This document shows, piece after piece, positions 9,631 through 19,167 of a stretch of DNA of 64,000 nt (positions are counted from its first letter, which is position 1; each line of letters begins with the position of its first letter). The notes under the pieces were generated by a model. The model did not search any database. It was given only the letters and a program-made list of their open reading frames with translations, and was not told where the DNA came from. The DNA is from Beijerinckiaceae bacterium (GTDB lineage: Bacteria > Pseudomonadota > Alphaproteobacteria > Rhizobiales > Beijerinckiaceae): positions 62,001 through 126,000 of the forward strand of contig WSYC01000001.1 of NCBI GenBank assembly GCA_009773635.1. The letters are read 5' to 3'. The position numbers were made by a program, and so were the translations under genes.

Positions 9631-9657
9631 AAGCCGGAAAAGGCCGGAGGCTTTTTG
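9631..9657 (+). terminator. Possible terminator after the phn operon
   Basis: AAGCCGG and CCGGAGGCTT can pair with a three-base bulge and are followed by TTTTT. The structure is imperfect and lies 100 bases after the last gene, so this is a weak call. Confidence 0.35.
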
Positions 9658-9690
9658 CCGGCCCTATCTTTTCGGTTTTGAAAGGAAAAA

Positions 9691-9766
<76 letters not shown>

Positions 9767-9892
9767 ACGCCTCTCGGAAAGCTGGCTTTCCAAAAGGCAA
9801 CGCGCGGGAGCCCCGCGCGAGGAGGGTTCAGTAGCGCAACCCCGGCGCGATGGCAAGCGGCAATCTGCGCATGGCGCAAGCGTTCGAACTTT

Positions 9893-10492
9893 TTATCGCG
9901 GCTTCGTTGCTGTCGCGTGCAGCCAGCGGGTCGGCACCTGATCGTAGCCACCCCCTTCATCCTCCTCGATGTCCAGCTCAGCCCAAGGCGCGGCAGCGAA
10001 ATAGGTTTCGTGCAACCAACCCGTTGAGGGGTAATTGAAATAACGCTCGAAACGGTCGCGCCCCTCTGCTTCGCCAGCCTTGTAGCTGGCATAGAACACG
10101 CCGCCCGGCTTCAGCGCTGTGAAAATGCGCGTGATGATGCCGGCAAGATGGCCACGCGGCACGTGCAGGAGGCAGGCATTGGCCCAAACACCGTCAAACA
10201 TGCCGACCTCCTTGAGGTCATCGAACAGGAGGACGGATACCGGTTGCCCGAGATATTTCGTGGCCGCCGCGGCGATCTCTGAAGTCCCATCCGTCGGGGT
10301 CACGTCAAAGCCATGATCCAGCATGACCCGGCTGTCCTGTCCCGCACCGCATCCAAGCTCCAGAACCGAACCACCGGCAGGCAAGCGATGCATGAAGGCA
10401 TTCAAGCGTTTGGACTGGACCTCAAAATCGCGGCTCGTATAGGCCTCGGCCTCGTCGGAATAAAAGGCAATTGTCCTGTTATCCATTGACAT
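9893..10492 (-). CDS. Class I SAM-dependent methyltransferase
   Basis: 199 residues with the Rossmann methyltransferase motifs in order: motif I VLELGCGAGQDSRVML, an acidic residue after VTPTDGT, DGVWANACLLHVP (post-motif II/IV) and LKPGGVFYASY (motif VI). The start ATG at 10492 overlaps the stop of the sugar kinase gene as ATGA, so they are coupled. A second ATG two codons later is possible. The substrate is not recognisable; small proteins of this type are often tellurite-resistance/UbiE-like methyltransferases of small molecules. Confidence 0.8.
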   Translation of the reverse strand: MSMDNRTIAFYSDEAEAYTSRDFEVQSKRLNAFMHRLPAGGSVLELGCGAGQDSRVMLDHGFDVTPTDGTSEIAAAATKYLGQPVSVLLFDDLKEVGMFDGVWANACLLHVPRGHLAGIITRIFTALKPGGVFYASYKAGEAEGRDRFERYFNYPSTGWLHETYFAAAPWAELDIEEDEGGGYDQVPTRWLHATATKPR

Positions 10493-11406
10493 CACCGCCC
10501 CCACAGCCACGCTGCGCCGCGCACGCCGGAGCTGTCGCCGTGCAGCGCCGGACGGATCGGCGTGACGAAGCGATCCGAGAAGGCGAAGCCGGCGATCGCC
10601 GCCGGCAGGCGCGCATAGAGCGCCGAAACATTGCTCATGCCGCCGCCGAGCACGATGACATCGGGATCCAGCAGGTTGACGACATGCGCCAGCGATCGGG
10701 CGAGGCGATGGATGTAGCGGTCGAGCGCGGCTTTAGCGTCCGTATCGCCCGCCTCCGCCGCCGCGACAATCGCCGGCCCCGTTTCCTCCCGCCCGCTCAC
10801 ACGGGCGAAATCGCGGCCAAAGCCTGTGCCGGAGACCCAGGTCTCGATGCAGCCGCGCTGGCCGCAAAAGCACGGCTCCGCGTGGGTGATTTCCTCAACG
10901 CTGGGCCAAGGCAGCGGGTTATGCCCCCATTCACCCGCGATGCGGTGCGGACCTTCCCAGGTTACACCATCGATCGCGATGCCAGCACCGGTGCCGGTGC
11001 CGAGGATCGCCGCGAACACCACGCGCGCGCCGGCGGCCGCGCCATCCACCGCCTCGGAGACCGCGAGGCAGTTGGCGTCGTTCGCGAGCCGGATTTCCCG
11101 ACCCAGCAGCGTTTCGAGATCGGTCTTGAAAGGTTGCCCGTTGATCTCGGTCGAATTCGCGTTCATCGCGAGGCCCGTGAAGGGCGAGATCGCGCCGGGC
11201 ATGCCGATACCGATGGAATACGGCCCGGCGTGACCGCGCGCGGCCAGTTCGGCCTCAACCTCCTGCACCAGCCCGGCGAGCGCCTCGACGATGCCGCGAT
11301 AACTGCCGCGCGGCGTCGGCGTGCGACGGCGGAGAATTTCGCCGCCGTCGTCGCCCAGTGCGATAATCTCGATCTTGGTCCCGCCGAGATCGACCCCAAG
11401 CCTCAT
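10492..11406 (-). CDS. ROK-family sugar kinase, fructokinase/mannokinase (Mak)-like
   Basis: 304 residues. It shows the phosphate-binding start LGVDLGGTKIE, the catalytic Asp region RLANDANCLAVSEA, the ATP motif LGTGTGAGI, the ROK substrate block GEWGHNPLPWP, the zinc motif CFCGQRGCIETWVSGTGF (CxCGxxGCxE), and a final adenosine-binding stretch VIVLGGGMSN. GEWGHNPLPW and CIETWVSGTGF are closest to the E. coli Mak type, so the likely reaction is ATP phosphorylation of fructose or mannose at C6. No HTH domain, so it is a kinase and not a ROK repressor. The frame is open to 11478, but homologous start MRLGVD falls at 11406. Confidence 0.85.
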   Translation of the reverse strand: MRLGVDLGGTKIEIIALGDDGGEILRRRTPTPRGSYRGIVEALAGLVQEVEAELAARGHAGPYSIGIGMPGAISPFTGLAMNANSTEINGQPFKTDLETLLGREIRLANDANCLAVSEAVDGAAAGARVVFAAILGTGTGAGIAIDGVTWEGPHRIAGEWGHNPLPWPSVEEITHAEPCFCGQRGCIETWVSGTGFGRDFARVSGREETGPAIVAAAEAGDTDAKAALDRYIHRLARSLAHVVNLLDPDVIVLGGGMSNVSALYARLPAAIAGFAFSDRFVTPIRPALHGDSSGVRGAAWLWGR

Positions 11407-11450
11407 CGCCACACCCGAGTGTAAGGTGTGGCATCGGCTTTTCGCTGACG

Positions 11451-11492
11451 CATTTTCTTCACGCGAACCGGCCTCCACTTCGCTCGAAAATG
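11451..11492. repeat. Rhizobiales-type intergenic palindromic repeat
   Basis: An element bounded by CATTTTC and GAAAATG with inner blocks ACGCGAACCGG and CCACTTCGCTCG. It matches the remembered consensus of a short repeat widespread between genes in Rhizobiales (GAGCATTTTCGAGCGAAGTGG...). It sits between leuA and the ROK kinase gene. Confidence 0.6.
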
Positions 11493-11499
11493 CTGTTTC

Positions 11500-13074
<1,575 letters not shown>

Positions 13075-13139
13075 GGTGATCGTCCTTCTGGGGTCGCCGA
13101 CAGGCCGCTCAAAACTGGCGGCGCGCGATGTCGGTCAAA

Positions 13140-13221
13140 ACTGGAAAAATCAGAGACTGGTGCGGGGGTCTTGTCGACACTCCCCTGAGAGCCCAGGCAT
13201 GCCCGGACGGCCCTCAGGGGC
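13140..13221 (-). promoter_or_regulatory. leuA attenuator hairpins
   Basis: Directly over the stop of the leader ORF, CCCCTGAG pairs perfectly with CTCAGGGG (eight pairs, extended inward by GGCC against GGGC). Downstream a weaker hairpin AGAC...GTCT is followed by GATTTTTCC, a short T-run. The alternatives that would make a full antiterminator/terminator switch are not obvious by eye; folding would be needed to assign them. Confidence 0.55.
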
Positions 13222-13327
13222 TGATAAGAAGGAGCGTAAGGGCGAGAGCAAGCGCGATCGAGGCCGCCGCGTCAATGCGCGCCAGCAGCTGGATGGACCG
13301 ACCGATATGTGCTTGAACCAGAGTCAC
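13214..13327 (-). CDS. leuA leader peptide (37 aa, leucine-rich)
   Basis: A GTG-started ORF of 37 codons ending in ALALALTLLLISP. Nine of 37 residues are Leu, six of them in the last dozen residues, and the stop codon lies inside a strong hairpin 140 bases ahead of leuA. This is the layout of classical amino acid attenuation: the ribosome stalls on Leu codons when charged tRNA-Leu is short, changing the fold of the RNA. Leu leaders for leuA are known in alphaproteobacteria. The start is uncertain because no strong ribosome site precedes the GTG; a shorter product is possible. The six terminal Leu codons are CTT or CTC, unlike the CTG-rich genes around. Confidence 0.75.
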   Translation of the reverse strand: MTLVQAHIGRSIQLLARIDAAASIALALALTLLLISP

Positions 13328-13533
13328 GCGGGCTCGACTTTCAAATCAGACAGACTTGATGATACCGGAGGGCATCCGCTTGCGCAAGACGCCACCGGCG
13401 GAAACCGGAACGCATCGCGGCAATTGACCGGGTATTGCAACGCGCCGAGAGAAATGCGCCCTGAAAGCCACCTTGATGGAACCATGCGAACACGGTTAGG
13501 GTGAGCGTCACCGCAACGGAAGAAATGGATCCG

Positions 13534-13890
13534 ATGTCAACGCGCTCTGCTCTCTTCGCCGCTCCCTTTGCCCTTTGTGTCGCCTTCGCTCTTGGCGCCT
13601 GCCAGACGACCGCCGAAGCACCGGCTGCCGCCGCACCGAAGCCCGAGCCGCGCGGCGTTTCGGTGACGCCGGCCACCTTCAGGCTGCCCGAAGGCGCGGG
13701 TTGCACCGGCGACATTGCCCGCTTCCGCGCCATTCAGGCGAACGATCTGGAAACCGGCCACACGACGAAGCCGGTCTATGACCAGATCGAGGCTGAAATG
13801 AAAAAAGCCGAGGCGATGTGCACCGCCGGCAATTCCGGCGGAGCGAGCGCCTATGTCCGCTCGACAAAAAGCCGGTTCGGTTATCCCTGA
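13534..13890 (+). CDS. Small outer-membrane-type lipoprotein, unknown function
   Basis: 118 residues. The N-terminus RSALFAAPFALCVAFALGACQTT is a lipoprotein signal with lipobox LGAC, so Cys23 would be lipidated. The mature part has an Ala/Pro spacer, then a small domain with two more Cys (GCTGDIARFRAIQANDLETG and AEAMCTAG) that could form a disulfide, ending FGYP. No family was recognised with certainty. The start at 13534 has GGAAGAA ten bases ahead; in-frame ATG 13525 is also possible. Its 3' end overlaps the convergent NUDIX gene by ten bases. Confidence 0.65.
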   Translation: MSTRSALFAAPFALCVAFALGACQTTAEAPAAAAPKPEPRGVSVTPATFRLPEGAGCTGDIARFRAIQANDLETGHTTKPVYDQIEAEMKKAEAMCTAGNSGGASAYVRSTKSRFGYP

Positions 13891-14621
13891 TCGGATGCCC
13901 CACCTGCGAACATCGCCCTGAGGTATGCCACCTGAAACGGCGGCATCCTGACGGGATCAATGTCCTCCGGTCCACGCGCGATGTAGATGTCCGACAGCTC
14001 CTCTTCGTGGAGGGTGGGCAAGCGCGCGAGGATGAGCTTGCGCGCCTCTTCCGCCGGCAGATCAATCAGAACCGGGCGCATGAAGGCAGCTCGCACGCCG
14101 TGGATCACGCCGGTCCATTCCGGCAGCACGCTGACCTCGTCCGGCATCAATCCGGTTTCCTCGCTCATCTCGCGCAGGACGGAACCTGCGAGATCGATCG
14201 TCCCGTCCGGGCGCAGGTCCTCGCGGTCGGGTGTCCCGGCCGCGAAGTAGATCTTGCCGGCGTTCGCCGTGCCCGCCCCCATCACACCGAGGAGATAGGC
14301 GCCGTCCCGTGCCCGCAAAGCTGCCATCGAGAAGCCATTGCGCATGGCTACGCCGGGATGGCCGGAGTTGAGCCAGGCAATGAAGCTGGCGTAGTCCGTC
14401 TCCAGATAGCGGCCCGTATAAACCCCGTCCTGCAAGGACCAGCGGTGCTGGAGCAAGACCCTGCCGTTGAAGCTTGCGGGTTTGTCGGTGACGAACTTCT
14501 GCCAGTTCGCGGCGATTGCCGGGCCATTCTCTTCCGCGAATGCCCAGGGGATCGGCTCGAGCCGACAATCCAGCGCCTTGATCGGAACGATCTGTGGCCC
14601 CCTGTCCGCAAAATCAGACAT
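13881..14621 (-). CDS. NUDIX-domain hydrolase-like protein
   Basis: 246 residues. The second half of the Nudix box is clear (LREMSEETGL, where REuxEExGu is expected), but the upstream part reads DGTIDLAGSV and lacks the usual Glu of Gx5E, so the motif is partly degenerate. The N-terminal part (LLQHRWSLQDGVYTGRYLETDYASFIAW) resembles that of NUDIX proteins acting on nucleoside diphosphate derivatives, but the substrate is unknown. The ATG at 14621 overlaps the stop of the phzF-like gene by eight bases, so the two are probably co-translated. Confidence 0.75.
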   Translation of the reverse strand: MSDFADRGPQIVPIKALDCRLEPIPWAFAEENGPAIAANWQKFVTDKPASFNGRVLLQHRWSLQDGVYTGRYLETDYASFIAWLNSGHPGVAMRNGFSMAALRARDGAYLLGVMGAGTANAGKIYFAAGTPDREDLRPDGTIDLAGSVLREMSEETGLMPDEVSVLPEWTGVIHGVRAAFMRPVLIDLPAEEARKLILARLPTLHEEELSDIYIARGPEDIDPVRMPPFQVAYLRAMFAGGASDQG

Positions 14622-15525
14622 GCAGCCTGCCCTCGCTGATCCGCACCGACGAGCCACCGATGCGCGCGCCGACAAGCCGCCCGCCACGAATATCGAGATC
14701 GAGCGCGATCAGGCTCGGCCGCCCCATCTCGAACCCCTGTTCGATGATGATCTGGTGCTCGCCGTCTTCCGGCAATTCCACCGTCGCCGCCACGCCGGAG
14801 AAGGCCGCCACGGCCGAACCGGTCGCCGGATCCTCCGTCATTCCGGCCGAAGGCCAGAACATGCGGGCGTGAACATGATGCTGCGCGTGCACCGTCTCGC
14901 GGGTATAGACATAGACACCTTCACGGCCCGCCGCCCCAAAAGCCTTCGTCCAGGTCTCGGCGTGCGCAAGCTTGATGCGGGCGATAGTGGCGAGATCCTT
15001 CACCGGCACCATGGAGAACGGCACACCGGCCGACCAGACCGAAAGCCCATGCGCCCCGAAGCCGAGATCGAGCGGATCGAGCCCCAGTGCCGTCGCGACG
15101 AGAATCGGATCGAGATCGATATTGAGATTTTCGGACAGACGCGGCAGACCGAACACCGCCCGCGGTACACCGCCAGGACGACGCGACACCTCGACCTTCA
15201 CGAGCCCGATCTTTTCCTCAAGCGCGATCACCACACCCCTGGCAAGCTGCGGGCCGGCGCGCAGTTCCGCCAGCAGCGCAGCTGTGCCCACGGTCGGGTG
15301 GCCGGCGAAGGGCAATTCGCCGCCGGGCGTGAAAATACGAATCTTTGCCGAATTCACGGGGTCATCCGGCGGCATCACGAAAACCGTCTCGGAGAGATTG
15401 AATTCACGCGTGATGGCGAGCATCGCGGCATCGTCCAACCCGTCCGAATCAAGGACAACAGCGAGCGGGTTACCCTCAAACGGACGGTCGGTAAAAACGT
15501 CGAGAACGTGAAAAACCCGGGTCAT
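14614..15525 (-). CDS. PhzF-family isomerase/epimerase
   Basis: 303 residues. Start MTRVFHVLDVFTDRPFEGNPLAVV, then the active-site Glu in NLSETVFV, and the paired IFTPGGELPFAGHPTVGTA block. The C-terminal half repeats the fold with MFWPSAGMTEDPATGSA. Members catalyse proton shifts or epimerisation like diaminopimelate epimerase; the phenazine enzyme is one of many. No phenazine gene is nearby, so a general metabolic role is more likely. AGGAA precedes the chosen start; the frame is open to 15600 but the upstream part is not family-like. Confidence 0.88.
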   Translation of the reverse strand: MTRVFHVLDVFTDRPFEGNPLAVVLDSDGLDDAAMLAITREFNLSETVFVMPPDDPVNSAKIRIFTPGGELPFAGHPTVGTAALLAELRAGPQLARGVVIALEEKIGLVKVEVSRRPGGVPRAVFGLPRLSENLNIDLDPILVATALGLDPLDLGFGAHGLSVWSAGVPFSMVPVKDLATIARIKLAHAETWTKAFGAAGREGVYVYTRETVHAQHHVHARMFWPSAGMTEDPATGSAVAAFSGVAATVELPEDGEHQIIIEQGFEMGRPSLIALDLDIRGGRLVGARIGGSSVRISEGRLHV

Positions 15526-15766
15526 ATGGAAATTCCTGAAAAAACACGATGCGCCTGTTTCGCCCGGGGCGCGCGCAAGAGCAACCCACAAGATGAACAA
15601 CGCCGAAACAAGTCGTTGCGCGACAATTCACCTCGGTTAGACTAAACCGGTAAACATGAGAGTACGGAAGGGCGAAACGCCGGGTTCCACTCTCCGCGAT
15701 CGAGGCTCCACCCCGGAAGCATCGAAGCGTGGGCACTAGGGGCGCACTCAAAAGGAGTGTTTTAAC

Positions 15767-16219
15767 ATGTCTAAGAACCTCATTCTCCGCACCGCCGCTG
15801 TCCTGCTGATCGGCACCGGCGCCGCTTTCGCGCAGGCCACGGCTCCGGCCCCGACCGCACCGAAGGCTGGCACACCCGCTCCGGCCCCGACCGCGCCGAA
15901 GGCGGCAACACCTGCTGCTCCGGCCCCGGCCGCAACGGCACCCAAAGCTGCTCCGGCACCGGCCGCCGCTCCGGCCGCCACCGCGCCGAAGGCTGCGACC
16001 CCTGCTGCCGCTCCCGCCGCGACCGCCGGCAAGCCGGTGAACCTCAACACCGCCACCCAGGCGGAACTTGAGAGCCTCAACCAGATCGGCCCGGCCCGCG
16101 CCAAGGACATCATGGAAGCGCGCGCCAAGGCGAAGTTCAAGAACTGGGACGATTTCGTTGCCCGCAACGTCGTGCCGAAGAACGCCGAAGAAGCCATCAA
16201 GGCGCAGGCCCGCTTCTGA
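15767..16219 (+). CDS. Secreted ComEA-like helix-hairpin-helix protein
   Basis: 150 residues in three parts: a signal peptide (LRTAAVLLIGTGAAFAQ), a low-complexity linker of repeated APAPTAPKA/ATAPKAAPA units (about residues 20-85), and a single HhH DNA-binding domain VNLNTATQAELESLNQIGPARAKDIMEAR. ComEA-like proteins bind DNA in the periplasm. The linker looks like a flexible periplasmic arm. No other competence gene is nearby. AAGGAG lies nine bases before the start, and an intrinsic terminator follows. Confidence 0.85.
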   Translation: MSKNLILRTAAVLLIGTGAAFAQATAPAPTAPKAGTPAPAPTAPKAATPAAPAPAATAPKAAPAPAAAPAATAPKAATPAAAPAATAGKPVNLNTATQAELESLNQIGPARAKDIMEARAKAKFKNWDDFVARNVVPKNAEEAIKAQARF

Positions 16220-16248
16220 TCCAGCACTTTCCTTCGGGAAGCGAAATC

Positions 16249-16274
16249 GGCCGGGCGCAAGCCCGGCCTTTTTT
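16249..16274 (+). terminator. Intrinsic terminator after the ComEA-like gene
   Basis: GGCCGGGC-GCAA-GCCCGGCC, a perfect eight-pair stem with a GNRA tetraloop, followed directly by TTTTTT. Confidence 0.93.
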
Positions 16275-16291
16275 GTGCCCGGCTTTCTTGT

Positions 16292-17158
16292 TCAGGTGAT
16301 TGTCTGAACGTCAAACAGGCGGCTCGGGCGCACAAATTCCTCCTGCGCGGCGATGCTGAGGATTTCGCGGCTCCCCGCCGCCGCCGTCTGCCGGAGCACC
16401 CCGTAGATCGAGGATGCCGCCTGCCGGAGCGCATGAGCGGGGTCGTTCGAGCGCAGGCAGTGGACGAGGAACAGCGCCGCGATCGCATCGCCCGCGCCGT
16501 TCACCGCACAGGCAAGTTTCGGGGTGCGCAGCCGCCAGAGCGCGCCGCCGGATGAAGCCACGAGATCGAGGCTGTCCTCGGGCGTATCCTCGATCAGCAG
16601 CGACGTCACCAGGATGATGCGCGGCCCCCGCGCGTGCACGCGATCGAGCGCAGCCTTCAGCGATGCCCGCGTGGTGATCACCCCGCCCGAAAGATATTCC
16701 AGCTCGAACTGGTTGGGTGTGATGATCCCGGCTGATGGAACCGCCTGATCGCGGATGAACTCGGGCAAGCCCGGTCGCACATAAATGCCACGCCCGACAT
16801 CGCCGATCACGGGATCACAGGCGTAGACCGCCGCCGGATTGGCTGATTTCACCCGCGCAACAGCCGCCAGAATCGCCTCACCGGTTTCCCGCGCCCCCAT
16901 ATAGCCCGAGAGCACGGCATCGCAGCGGGGAAGAACGCCGCGCTCGGCGATGCCCTCGACCAGTTCCGCAATCAGTCCGGCGTCGAACACCTGCCCACGC
17001 CAGGCGCCATAGCCGGGGTGGTTGGAAAACTGCACGGTGTGAACCGGCCAGACCTCCACCCCCAGCCGCTGCATCGGAAACACCGCCGCGGCATTGCCGA
17101 CATGGCCATAGGCGACATGGCTCTGGATCGAGAGGATATTGAGCGCTTCGGCGGGCAT
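16292..17158 (-). CDS. pdxY: Pyridoxal kinase
   Basis: 288 residues of the PfkB-like pyridoxal kinase group. It starts NILSIQSHVAYGHVGNAAAVFPMQRLG, has VWPVHTVQFSNHPGYG and ACDPVIGDVGRGIYV, and the anion-hole/catalytic loop AVNGAGDAIAALFL in place of the usual GTGD. It phosphorylates pyridoxal to PLP in the salvage route. It is the last gene on the minus strand here, separated from the upstream ABC operon by a terminator, so it probably has its own promoter. Confidence 0.93.
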   Translation of the reverse strand: MPAEALNILSIQSHVAYGHVGNAAAVFPMQRLGVEVWPVHTVQFSNHPGYGAWRGQVFDAGLIAELVEGIAERGVLPRCDAVLSGYMGARETGEAILAAVARVKSANPAAVYACDPVIGDVGRGIYVRPGLPEFIRDQAVPSAGIITPNQFELEYLSGGVITTRASLKAALDRVHARGPRIILVTSLLIEDTPEDSLDLVASSGGALWRLRTPKLACAVNGAGDAIAALFLVHCLRSNDPAHALRQAASSIYGVLRQTAAAGSREILSIAAQEEFVRPSRLFDVQTIT

Positions 17159-17193
17159 GACACCTCCAGCAACGGCAGCCTCGAATTCGCATC

Positions 17194-17220
17194 AAAAAGG
17201 GGTGGTCAACGCCACCCCTT
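17194..17220 (-). terminator. Intrinsic terminator after the NMT1-type ABC operon
   Basis: Read on the minus strand, AAGGGGTGGC-GTTGA-CCACCCCTT followed by TTT. It separates the substrate-binding protein gene from pdxY. Confidence 0.85.
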
Positions 17221-17269
17221 CCCGGTCTTGACAACAGCGCGCCCGGCGCGGCCAAACGCGCAAGGCCGG

Positions 17270-18295
17270 TTACTTCACCATGCTCGCAGCCTTGACCGCG
17301 AAGCTCGAATTGAAGGTCTTGCTGACATCGACAGTCGAGCTTGCAAGCTCGGGGTCGAGCGCCTTGAGCATGTCGTAAACCGATTTCATGCCAGCGCTTG
17401 CCATGATGCCGGTTTCCGAATACGCGCCTTGCGAAGCCTTGACCGCACGCATGTAAAGCGCCTTGTCGCCGAGGTGATACTGCTCCGGCACGGCAGCAGC
17501 GATGTCCTCCGCGCTCGCCTTGTTGATCCAGCGCAGTGCCTTGTACATGCCGTTCACTGCCGCCTGGACGGTATCCGGGCTCTTCTCGATCATCTCCTGC
17601 TTCACGTAGAAACACGAGGCCGGGTTGGTGCCGCCGAAGAGATCGAACGTGCCCTTCTCGGTGCGGGTATCGACCAGCGTGACGATATCCTCGTCCGCCT
17701 CGAGCTTGGCGATCACGGGATCGAGGTGCGAGATCACGTCGATCTCGCCCTTCTTCATCGCCGCGACCGCGCTCGCGCCGCCGCCAACGCCGATGAAGCT
17801 GGCATCAGATGCCTTCAGACCCGCCTTCACCATGGCATGCACGCAGGTGATGTAGGTCGAGGATCCCGGCGCGGTGACGCCGATCTTGAGCCCCTTGAAA
17901 TCCTTCGGCCCCTTGATCTTGTCTGCGAGCGATTTCTTCACGCCGATGACGATGGTCGGGTAGCGCAGCATCTCGATCACCGCGCGCACATCCTGGCCCT
18001 TGGCCTGCATGCGGATGGTATGCTCGTAAGCACCCGCGACGATATCGACCGAGCCGCCGACCAGCGCCTGAAGGGATTTCGCGCCGCCGGCGAAATCGTT
18101 GATTTCGGCATCAAGGCCGAAATCCTTGAAGAAGCCCTTCCGCTCCGCGATCGTCAGCGGCAGATAGTAGAGCAGCGACTTGCCGCCAACACCCATCGTG
18201 ATCTTGGTCTGCGCCTTCGCGCGCCCCACAAGCGCCGGCATGGCGACAGCGGCCCCCGCGATGGTGAAAATCTGACGGCGGTCGAACATGGTCAT
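17270..18295 (-). CDS. ABC importer substrate-binding protein, NMT1/SsuA-like
   Basis: 341 residues with a signal peptide containing a twin-arginine-like start (FDRRQIFTIAGAAVAMPALVGRAKAQ). The mature domain is typical of the NrtA/SsuA/TauA/ThiY group: GKSLLYYLPLTIAERKGFFKDFGLDAEI, DFAGGAKSLQALVGGSVDIVAG and KGLKIGVTAPGSSTY. GGGGAG precedes the first ATG. It is the third gene of an ATPase-permease-binding protein operon. The ligand is open: sulfonates, taurine, nitrate-like, or a pyrimidine/thiamine precursor are all served by this family. Confidence 0.88.
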   Translation of the reverse strand: MTMFDRRQIFTIAGAAVAMPALVGRAKAQTKITMGVGGKSLLYYLPLTIAERKGFFKDFGLDAEINDFAGGAKSLQALVGGSVDIVAGAYEHTIRMQAKGQDVRAVIEMLRYPTIVIGVKKSLADKIKGPKDFKGLKIGVTAPGSSTYITCVHAMVKAGLKASDASFIGVGGGASAVAAMKKGEIDVISHLDPVIAKLEADEDIVTLVDTRTEKGTFDLFGGTNPASCFYVKQEMIEKSPDTVQAAVNGMYKALRWINKASAEDIAAAVPEQYHLGDKALYMRAVKASQGAYSETGIMASAGMKSVYDMLKALDPELASSTVDVSKTFNSSFAVKAASMVK

Positions 18296-18363
18296 GTGCT
18301 TATCTCCCCAGGGTGCGGGCCGCGTCGGCGGCTCTTTTCGGCTGGCCGCCTCCGCGGCACTTG

Positions 18364-19167
18364 CTAGACCGTCTTTGTCTCTCCGGGCCGCCAGACAAGC
18401 AAGGGCTTCTCGACCATCGTGACGACAAAATCGATGACCATGACGAAAATCATCAGGATCACCATCCCCGCGAACACGCCGGTGACATCGAACACGCCCT
18501 CCGCCTGATGGATGAGGTAGCCAAGCCCGGCAGACGAGCCGAGATATTCACCAACAACAGCGCCGACCACAGCAAACCCCACCGAGGTGTGCAGCGACGA
18601 GAACACCCAGGAGAGCGCCGCCGGCCAATAGACATGGCGCAAGAGCTGGCGCTCGTTCATGCCGAGCATGCGCGCATTCGACAGCACGACCTGCGGCACC
18701 TCCCGCACGCCCTGATAGACGTTGAAAAACACGATGAAGAACACCAGCGTGACGCCGAGCCAGACCTTCGACCAAATGCCAAGGCCGAACCAGAGCGCGA
18801 AGATTGGCGCGAGCACAACGCGCGGCAATGCATTCATCATCTTGACGTAGGGGTCGAACACCGCGGCCACGAGCGGTTTTCTCGCAAACCAGAAGCCGAT
18901 GGCAACGCCTGAAATCCCGCCGATGGCAAAAGCCAGCGTGGCCTCGATCAGCGTGATCATCAGATGCTTGTAGACCGAGCCTTCGACGAACATCGTCACA
19001 ACGCGCTTGATGACATCCCAGGGCGTCGAGAAAAAGAATGGCGGCAAGAGGTGAACCGGCTTGCCGTTGCTCGCAACGCCGATGGCCACCGTGGAGCCGA
19101 GATGCCAGATCGTGAGCCCGACAACCGCCACCATGACCTGGAGAAAGAGCAGTTTCATCCGGCTCAT
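18364..19167 (-). CDS. ABC importer permease, NrtB/SsuC-like
   Basis: 267 residues with about six membrane segments, starting LLFLQVMVAVVGLTIWHLG, and a BPD_transp domain with ALPRVVLAPIFALWFGLG. The EAA-like loop follows in VVLSNARMLGMNERQLLRHVYWPAA. Its ATG overlaps the stop of the ATPase gene by four bases. It is 68 bases ahead of the binding-protein gene. Confidence 0.9.
   Translation of the reverse strand: MSRMKLLFLQVMVAVVGLTIWHLGSTVAIGVASNGKPVHLLPPFFFSTPWDVIKRVVTMFVEGSVYKHLMITLIEATLAFAIGGISGVAIGFWFARKPLVAAVFDPYVKMMNALPRVVLAPIFALWFGLGIWSKVWLGVTLVFFIVFFNVYQGVREVPQVVLSNARMLGMNERQLLRHVYWPAALSWVFSSLHTSVGFAVVGAVVGEYLGSSAGLGYLIHQAEGVFDVTGVFAGMVILMIFVMVIDFVVTMVEKPLLVWRPGETKTV

Noticed and set aside
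10492-11406. ROK protein as a transcriptional repressor
   Set aside because: It starts directly with the kinase phosphate loop and has no N-terminal HTH domain.
14614-15525. PhzF gene as a sign of phenazine biosynthesis
   Set aside because: No phzA-E/G genes in the window; most PhzF-family proteins are unrelated to phenazines.
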